The notes under the pieces were generated by a model that ran no database searches, had not been told where the DNA came from, and saw nothing but the letters and a program-made list of their open reading frames with translations. Position numbers and translations under genes: made by a program. From NCBI RefSeq assembly GCF_014842265.1, contig NZ_JACYVI010000001.1, positions 918,701-982,700 on the forward strand: a stretch of 64,000 nucleotides of DNA, in the 5' to 3' direction. Each line of letters starts with the position of its first letter. The first letter of the stretch is position 1. This stretch comes from Pseudomonas sp. CFBP 13711. Lineage in GTDB: Bacteria > Pseudomonadota > Gammaproteobacteria > Pseudomonadales > Pseudomonadaceae. Below are positions 58,392-64,000 of this stretch, one piece after another.

Positions 58392-59384
58392 CTATTTGTA
58401 GAACAGATCCACCATGACTTCCGCTGAAAACGGGCCCGCGGTCGGCGTACTGGTTTGCCACAGCAACTGGGCGTTGAAGTCAGCCGTCTCGGAGTAATCA
58501 CCCTCCAGCAGATCGGTCAGGTGAAAGGGCTCGTGGAACGGCACGGTCGAGTCATCGCGGGCACGGGTAATCCGAATGCCGATGCTGTCATTGTCGACCG
58601 GCACCAGTACATCACCCTTGAGTATCCCGGACACCGGTGTGATGCGCGCATTGAGGCTGAACGGCGATTCGCAGGTGCGGCTGGTAGCCAGCGCGAAGCG
58701 CTGAAAAGTGGCCGGCTCCCCTACTCGCACGTTGCGGATGGCCACGTCACCGAAATCCACGGTCTCGGGCATGACCCGCAATTCAGCGTCACAGGCGACG
58801 AACCGCAGGCCCTCAAGGTTGTTGATGACGTAGTTGAGCGTGGCGTCAGGCCCGGGATTTTGCCCGCTGCCGCCATCGAGCTGGAACATGCGATAGTCGT
58901 GCAAACCACTCGCGACGCCAGAAGGCGGGGTCGGGCCGTACTTCTGGATGAACACCGAAAACGGCAGGTTGAACGTGACGCTCGGACAGGACGAACCTGC
59001 GTCCGTGCAGGCCGGCGCTTGCTGTTGCGTGGGAACCCGCCCGCTGGTCTGCACGAAATCAATGCCACTCAACGTGAGTCCGGCGCGAATCCCCTGTCCG
59101 ATCTGCAGGTTGTCCGGGTTCAGATACAAGAACACTTCTTCAGGGCCACCCGGTTCGTCCCTAGCGCACTCGACCGCAAGGTTCAGCCGCTCCGAACGCC
59201 AGACCGCACTGCCATCAGGCAGGTTAGCGGGAATGGCGACGGTGCTGCTCAGGTCCGCACGAACCACCGACTCGCCTGCGCCCTGGGTCTTGCAGGTCAG
59301 CGCCATGGCGAGACCGGGCATCAATAGCGTCATCAGCAACGTGATCGGCAGCGTCAGCCACCCGCGGATGATGGATCTTTTCAT
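58392..59384 (-). CDS. Fimbrial tip/adhesin-type subunit of the chaperone-usher operon
   Basis: The 330-residue secreted protein has a signal peptide (WLTLPITLLMTLLMPGLAMA). A C-terminal pilin-like domain (about 205-330; VMPETVDFGDVAIRNVRVG) ends with an alternating strand (AEVMVDLFYK) typical of donor-strand subunits. The N-terminal part may be the receptor-binding domain. It is last in the operon, 1 nt after a chaperone gene, where the adhesin usually stands. The ligand is unknown. Confidence 0.8.
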   Translation of the reverse strand: MKRSIIRGWLTLPITLLMTLLMPGLAMALTCKTQGAGESVVRADLSSTVAIPANLPDGSAVWRSERLNLAVECARDEPGGPEEVFLYLNPDNLQIGQGIRAGLTLSGIDFVQTSGRVPTQQQAPACTDAGSSCPSVTFNLPFSVFIQKYGPTPPSGVASGLHDYRMFQLDGGSGQNPGPDATLNYVINNLEGLRFVACDAELRVMPETVDFGDVAIRNVRVGEPATFQRFALATSRTCESPFSLNARITPVSGILKGDVLVPVDNDSIGIRITRARDDSTVPFHEPFHLTDLLEGDYSETADFNAQLLWQTSTPTAGPFSAEVMVDLFYK

Positions 59385-59385
59385 G

Positions 59386-60174
59386 TCAGCATTTCCCTAT
59401 GAGTGAGTGTGAATCCGACGTGCGCAGCGGCACTGCGAACGGCTGCCCACCCTGAAACGGCGCGCAGTAATCGCGCTGTCCGCCGTAATCGGTCATGGCC
59501 TTGAAGCTCAGGGTTTCAGCCACTGATCCCTTCAAACCAATGACAGGCAGCGTCAGTGAGGCGTCCGAAAAAGGTGGCAGCAACCGGTGGTCTGCGACTT
59601 CGATGCCATTGATGCGCAGGTCCTGCAGCGAAACGTGATACGGCGTCGGGTTGCGCACGGAAAGCGTGGCATCGGTTGATGGAGCGCGTTGCCAGATCAG
59701 CGTTTGCGCCGCATCGGCCGGGTCGCCGGCCAGCGCTGCTGGCCGATAGAAGACGTTAATGCGTTGGCGGATGGCAATGCTCAACTGCTGAACCGCCGGG
59801 CTGCGCCGAGGAATTTCCAGCACGTACAGGTGCAGAATCGACTCCCGGTCCTGGGGCAGGCCGATGCCTTCATAGAGCAGGCGCAAGGTCTGCTTGCCCT
59901 TGGCTGGCAGGCGCGCCAGGGGCGGGGTCAACGCAAACGGCAGATCGGCTGCGCGCGCATTGCCGGGTTGATCACGGCCCGGTGGATCATCTGCGCGCGG
60001 TGCATCGAGCCAGACTTGAATCAGGGCCTCGGAATCACCGCGGTTGCTGACCTCGATCGTCGCCTCGTTGTAACGGCCGTCGAAGATCAACCGGGTGCCT
60101 GACAGTGAGACGGCGCCTTGGGCCATGCCGCTGATGACGGCCAGAAAAAGCCCTGACAGACAGGCGCGCTTCAT
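59386..60174 (-). CDS. Periplasmic fimbrial chaperone, second copy
   Basis: The 262-residue protein has a signal peptide (MKRACLSGLFLAVISGMAQG) and the PapD-type fold. It shows AIRQRINVFYRPAALAGDPA (signature of the first Ig domain) and NPTPYHVSLQDLRINGIEVA (start of the second). ATG 60174 overlaps the usher stop as ATGA. It is a paralogue of the chaperone at 62883 and may serve the adhesin specifically. Confidence 0.92.
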   Translation of the reverse strand: MKRACLSGLFLAVISGMAQGAVSLSGTRLIFDGRYNEATIEVSNRGDSEALIQVWLDAPRADDPPGRDQPGNARAADLPFALTPPLARLPAKGKQTLRLLYEGIGLPQDRESILHLYVLEIPRRSPAVQQLSIAIRQRINVFYRPAALAGDPADAAQTLIWQRAPSTDATLSVRNPTPYHVSLQDLRINGIEVADHRLLPPFSDASLTLPVIGLKGSVAETLSFKAMTDYGGQRDYCAPFQGGQPFAVPLRTSDSHSLIGKC

Positions 60175-62720
60175 TGGCACTGCACCTTCAGGCGATCGTA
60201 GCTGCGATGGGCTTCTTTCGGCGGCAGCGCGAAGGATGCACGGCATTGTTGATCGGTCCATTTGACGATGAGCTCGCCGCTGTCCCGCTCGCTCAGCACC
60301 AGCGCTCGCCCGCTGGGGTCGACAGTCGCCAGCGGCTTGCCCTGCTCGTCTTCCACCGCTGCACCCATGGGCAAACGGCTGCCATCGGCTCGCACCAGTT
60401 CGAATTGCACACGCCGACCGATTGCCGTACGAAAGCTGACCAAGGGCGCCGCGCCGCGTCGGGGCACGACTTGATCCACGGCATTCTCCAGTTCGACATC
60501 GGCGCCCAACTGGCGGGTGTCGAGGTTGACCCAATTGGTTCGATACGGCTGGGTGTAAGGCAAGATGGCGTAACCGTTATCGGCCGTTTCGACGTTGCTG
60601 AAATTGCTCAGCCGCGCGCCGCTGACCCCTTTTACCTGCACCAGCGCGAAGGTCTCGCCCAGGGGCTGACCGAAATTCACCCCGCCCGCGTGGGCGACCA
60701 CCGAACCCGACGCGCCCATGCTCAGCGCCTGATAATCCCTGCCCTGCCCGTAGCCCGCATCGAAACGCCCGTAGGCCGTGGTGGTGCTGAGTTTGCCGAA
60801 GCCCGATGAGCCCGACGCACTGTCGTGGCCGGCCTGCAGCGAGTAGAAGCTGTTGCGGTCGTCGAACAGTTGACCGTTCAAGCCAGACTGCAGGCTGGAG
60901 GCGCCGGAGCTGTCACGCACGGCATTGGCAAACAGCCGCGACGAGCCGGAATCGCTTCCCAGCGGCAGGCTCAATGTCAGCGCAATGCGGTTGTCGGACT
61001 GGCTTTCTCCGCTGCGCGCGAAGGTCTGGTTACGCTCGACCGACACGTTGTAGCTAAGACTGCGCCACGCCGAGTTCCACGACAGATACAGCTGGCGCGT
61101 CTTACTGCCACGGTCCCAGTAGCGCTGCTCCGACCCGGTAAAGCTAAGCGACGCAGACTGCTCCGGCAGCGCCTGGGTCAGGCTGATTTCGATGCGATCT
61201 TTGGCGCGCCCGCTGGCCGATCCGTCACGCGCTTGCAACGCCTCGACATGGTCGTCGAACGTCAGGTACTGATCCGTTGAATAGCGATAACCAGCCACGG
61301 CGAGGGTGGTGTTGGTCAGGTCCAGCGTATTGGCGTAGCGCAGGCGCAGGCTTTGCCCACTGTAGCGTTGCTCGCGCTGGCGGCTGAGGGACTGGGTCAG
61401 GTCCAGCGACACCGCACCGAGCCCGGTGTTGACCCCCGCGCCGATGTTGCCGGCCTGGTAATCCTCGGCGATTTGCACGCCGCCCGCTGCCGTCAACCGT
61501 TCGGTCAGGCCATACACCAGCGTGCTGCTGGCGAACGAGGGTGAAAAAGCGTCTTCCGTGTTGCTGTCGTATTGGCCGGCGGCGAGGCTGTAGCGCAACG
61601 CGCCTTTCGGCACCATGATCGGCAGTGACGCGTAGGCCTGGACGAACACGCGCTTGCTGCCATCGGCTTCGACCACCGTCACTTCCAGATCGCCGTTCGA
61701 CCCGCTGGGGTAGATGTCGGTGATTTCGAACGGGCCCGGCGAGACGTTGCCGCTGTACAGCATGAAACCGTTCTGCCGCACTTCCACCAATGCGTTGGTG
61801 TCGGCAATACCACGAATGACCGGCGCGAAAATCCGCTCGCTGTCAGGCAGCATACCCTCATCGGACATCACCATCGCGCCGAGGAACCGAACGCTGTCGA
61901 ACACCTGCGAATCGGTAAAAGTCTCGCCCAGGGTCAGCTGGCTTTTCAGCGAGGTGATGTCACGCTGGATGAACGTCCGGTTGCTGCGAAAGCGGTAGGG
62001 CTGGTCATTGCCGTAGGTCAGCGAAGACTCGTTGCGCAGTCGCCAGGCACCGAGGTTCACGCCGTTGCGAACACTCAGGTAATACTGATACTGATCCTGA
62101 TCTTGAGCCTGGCCGCTGCGGGAGCGACGCGCGCCGCTGAAGTTGTAATTCACGAAACCGACCGTCTCGCCCTCGTCCCATAACTCCGGCGGCACGTAAC
62201 CGCGAGCGCTGCGCGACATCATCGCCTGAGGGATGCTGATGTTCAGGCGCAGGCTCGCCGGCTGATAATCGACGCGGGCAAATTCGACCCGCGCCGGGAG
62301 ATCGAAACAGGCTGTTGGCAAAGCCTCACCGGCCTGCACGGCGTCGGTGTTCATGCCGAACTGGCGGAGCATGTCCAGGGTGAGGCAAGCCTCGACGGTG
62401 CCTTTCGCGGCATTGGAGACGAAGTTGATGTCACGCCGCCCGCTCGACACACGGTTGACGTAGACATCCACCCGATAGCTTCCGGGGACCACGCTGTTGC
62501 CTTGCAAAAACGTCGCGAGATCGGCGGGCTGATCGGTGCCCTGAATGAACGAGGTATTGAATTTCACATGGGTCGCGGCGCTGTTTTGATCAGTCATTGC
62601 AGTCGCAGGCGAGGCCAGTGCCAGCCCTGCCGATGCAAGGATAATCCTCGCCACCGGGGTGATCCGAAACGGCTCATGCGCCGGATGCCTGCGGTCGAGG
62701 TGTGAAGAGCATGCTGCCAT
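60171..62720 (-). CDS. Outer-membrane fimbrial usher
   Basis: The 849-residue usher forms the outer-membrane channel on which the pilus is built. After a signal segment (ARIILASAGLALASPATA) it has the N-terminal chaperone-binding domain (VKFNTSFIQG, YRVDVYVN), the large beta barrel with VRFLGAMVMSDEGMLPDS and GPFEITDIYPSGSNGDLEV, and the C-terminal plug-like domains. ATG 62720 has AGGGA upstream; an in-frame start at 62756 is an alternative. Confidence 0.95.
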   Translation of the reverse strand: MAACSSHLDRRHPAHEPFRITPVARIILASAGLALASPATAMTDQNSAATHVKFNTSFIQGTDQPADLATFLQGNSVVPGSYRVDVYVNRVSSGRRDINFVSNAAKGTVEACLTLDMLRQFGMNTDAVQAGEALPTACFDLPARVEFARVDYQPASLRLNISIPQAMMSRSARGYVPPELWDEGETVGFVNYNFSGARRSRSGQAQDQDQYQYYLSVRNGVNLGAWRLRNESSLTYGNDQPYRFRSNRTFIQRDITSLKSQLTLGETFTDSQVFDSVRFLGAMVMSDEGMLPDSERIFAPVIRGIADTNALVEVRQNGFMLYSGNVSPGPFEITDIYPSGSNGDLEVTVVEADGSKRVFVQAYASLPIMVPKGALRYSLAAGQYDSNTEDAFSPSFASSTLVYGLTERLTAAGGVQIAEDYQAGNIGAGVNTGLGAVSLDLTQSLSRQREQRYSGQSLRLRYANTLDLTNTTLAVAGYRYSTDQYLTFDDHVEALQARDGSASGRAKDRIEISLTQALPEQSASLSFTGSEQRYWDRGSKTRQLYLSWNSAWRSLSYNVSVERNQTFARSGESQSDNRIALTLSLPLGSDSGSSRLFANAVRDSSGASSLQSGLNGQLFDDRNSFYSLQAGHDSASGSSGFGKLSTTTAYGRFDAGYGQGRDYQALSMGASGSVVAHAGGVNFGQPLGETFALVQVKGVSGARLSNFSNVETADNGYAILPYTQPYRTNWVNLDTRQLGADVELENAVDQVVPRRGAAPLVSFRTAIGRRVQFELVRADGSRLPMGAAVEDEQGKPLATVDPSGRALVLSERDSGELIVKWTDQQCRASFALPPKEAHRSYDRLKVQCQ

Positions 62721-62882
62721 CCGTGCATATCCCTTTTGGTGATCTCGGGGTTCCATTGGCGGGTTTCACTCGTGTTCTCGATTCCGAGGGCGCTGGCAAA
62801 CCACGTTTGGCAGGCGGAAGACGCTGGAGCCGCATGACGGCGACCGAAGAAAACCTGGGCGAAAGCCTTCCCGACTGAGTAG

Positions 62883-63626
62883 CTACTCGGCGCCGGTGAT
62901 GACGTTGGCGACATTGATGGCTTGAGTCGTCTGGCCACCGGAGACCCTCGCGCTGTACGGCTCCTGCGCGCCGAAATCGTTGATGCTGATGAACCGCAGG
63001 TCCACCGCGTGACCGCTGGCCAGTCTGGTGAGCGGCAATTGGACGGTCTGCCTTGGCGCAAGCATCCTGCTGTCCGCCTTGAACAGCGTCTTGCCCTGCT
63101 GCCGCGCGTCGATCTGGATCATCGACACGTGATAAGGCGTCGGATTACTGACTTCCAGCTGGCCGTCATGTACGCGCCACTGCAGGCTTTTTGCCGCATC
63201 GAGGGGATCGCCATTCAGCCCGGCGGGCCGGTAGAAGAGCTTGATGCGCTGGCGAATCGCGATCTGCAGCTGGTTGTCCTTCGCCGATTGCGGGATCTCC
63301 TGGACGTTGAGCCAGAACACCGACTCGCGGTCGTTGGGCAAACCTTCGCCGGCGTAGATCACCCGAATCATTTGCCGGGCACTGCCTGCCATTCGCGCCA
63401 GCGGCGGGGTGACGACGAAGGGCAGATTCTCGGTGTCGCTCTGCGCTTCAAGCCATGACTGGGCGAGGATGTCAGCCGTGCCGCTGTTGTTCACAACGAA
63501 ACTGACCTCCTTGTCCGTGGCCTGGTAGATGACACGCGTGGTGTTGAGCACGATGCCCGCCTGCGCCGGGGCAGCCAGAAGCAACCCCAGCCAGAGGGCG
63601 GAGCCGCGAAGGAATTCAGGAAACAT
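62883..63626 (-). CDS. Periplasmic fimbrial chaperone, first copy
   Basis: The 247-residue PapD-type chaperone has a signal peptide (GSALWLGLLLAAPAQA). It shows IVLNTTRVIYQATDKEVSF, the Ig-domain signature IAIRQRIKLFYRPAGLNGDP and NPTPYHVSMIQIDARQQGK. ATG 63626 (MFPEFLRG) places the signal at the start. A gap of 162 nt to the usher holds no gene. Confidence 0.93.
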   Translation of the reverse strand: MFPEFLRGSALWLGLLLAAPAQAGIVLNTTRVIYQATDKEVSFVVNNSGTADILAQSWLEAQSDTENLPFVVTPPLARMAGSARQMIRVIYAGEGLPNDRESVFWLNVQEIPQSAKDNQLQIAIRQRIKLFYRPAGLNGDPLDAAKSLQWRVHDGQLEVSNPTPYHVSMIQIDARQQGKTLFKADSRMLAPRQTVQLPLTRLASGHAVDLRFISINDFGAQEPYSARVSGGQTTQAINVANVITGAE

Positions 63627-63699
63627 GGTGAGACCGTCTTGGGCTGTGAGGTGGATAAGCCAGGAAGGCGAGCGAGCCATTGCCCGCTCGCCTGCTACA

Positions 63700-64000
63700 T
63701 CACTCGTAATCCATCACGAACGGCAGGAAGCCGTCGGCATTACCCGGGTTGGTTGTCGCGCCGTTGAGGACATAAACGGCGCCGAAGTTGATCTCGGCGG
63801 TCGCGCCATCGGCGCCGTCCTTGACCAGCGGCGTGTCGATGGTTTCGTTGCCGCTCAGGTCCATCAACTGGTTGGACGCATTGAGCAGGCCGATGCCCAC
63901 GCCGTCCGCCGCGCCGGTAGCCCGCAGCAGTTTCTGGTCGAGGTTATCCAGACCGCTGCCCTGACGGGCGACGAAGCGCATGTTCACGGTGTTGTATTGA
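63700..64000 (-). CDS. Fimbrial major-subunit-like protein, 5' end beyond the window
   Basis: The last 99 codons of a type 1 pilin-like gene are present: NMRFVARQGSG, LLNASNQLMDLSG and the C-terminal donor-strand acceptor pattern LPFVMDYE. It is transcribed first in the visible operon, where the main pilin normally lies. The start lies to the right of the window. Confidence 0.85.
   Translation of the reverse strand, partial: QYNTVNMRFVARQGSGLDNLDQKLLRATGAADGVGIGLLNASNQLMDLSGNETIDTPLVKDGADGATAEINFGAVYVLNGATTNPGNADGFLPFVMDYE

Overview
The window is a chromosomal segment of a Pseudomonas, most likely of the fluorescens/syringae side of the genus. The order guaBA, xseA, leuA, der-bamB-yfgM-hisS-ispG-rodZ-pilF-rlmN-ndk, iscRSUA-hscBA-fdx-iscX, cysE-trmJ, suhB, secFD-yajC-tgt-queA and cyoABCDE-dsbB is a familiar Pseudomonas core arrangement, and the proteins read as Pseudomonas orthologues. 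Species cannot be fixed from the sequence alone. Both edges cut a gene: guaA on the left and a fimbrial subunit gene on the right.

1-11.6 kb: GMP synthesis (guaB, guaA), a zinc-ribbon protein, xseA, a secreted M23 peptidase, leuA behind a possible leader ORF, two paralogous FlxA-like coiled-coil proteins, and a glutamine transaminase/omega-amidase pair that probably salvages methionine. 11.6-20.9 kb: a dense minus-strand run for ribosome biogenesis, outer-membrane assembly, translation, isoprenoid synthesis, cell shape and type IV pili. 21-28.3 kb: the complete housekeeping ISC iron-sulfur system, read from a promoter overlapped by a good IscR type 1 site, with cysE and trmJ upstream. 28.6-35.6 kb: suhB, a glycine-zipper protein, the Sec accessory complex (yajC, secD, secF) and the queuosine genes tgt and queA.

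35.7-43.05 kb: the accessory part. tRNA-Leu(CAA) is followed by about 7 kb bounded by a 242-bp direct repeat (35799-36040 and 42809-43050; constant offset 7010, five mismatches). The repeat starts in the tRNA T-arm and runs through the tRNA terminator into REP sequence. Inside are a frameshifted phage-type S49 protease gene, small hypothetical genes, a HEPN-motif protein, a SIR2-domain protein overlapping a small partner gene, and a DUF5677-like protein. No integrase is visible. This looks like a tRNA-targeted defence island and is the best candidate here for an undescribed system.

43.1-47.5 kb: an SDR oxidoreductase, a LysR regulator, a DedA membrane protein, a PheC-like periplasmic dehydratase and a hypothetical protein. 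47.6-53.4 kb: the cytochrome bo3 quinol oxidase operon and dsbB. 53.7-55.25 kb: flavohaemoglobin hmpA with three GT-N7-AC (NorR-type) sites and a possible sigma-54 promoter, beside cheV with a FliA-type promoter. 56-58.3 kb: GNAT, a small periplasmic protein, a GlxA-type regulator and a small disordered protein. 58.4-64 kb: a chaperone-usher fimbrial operon with two chaperones.
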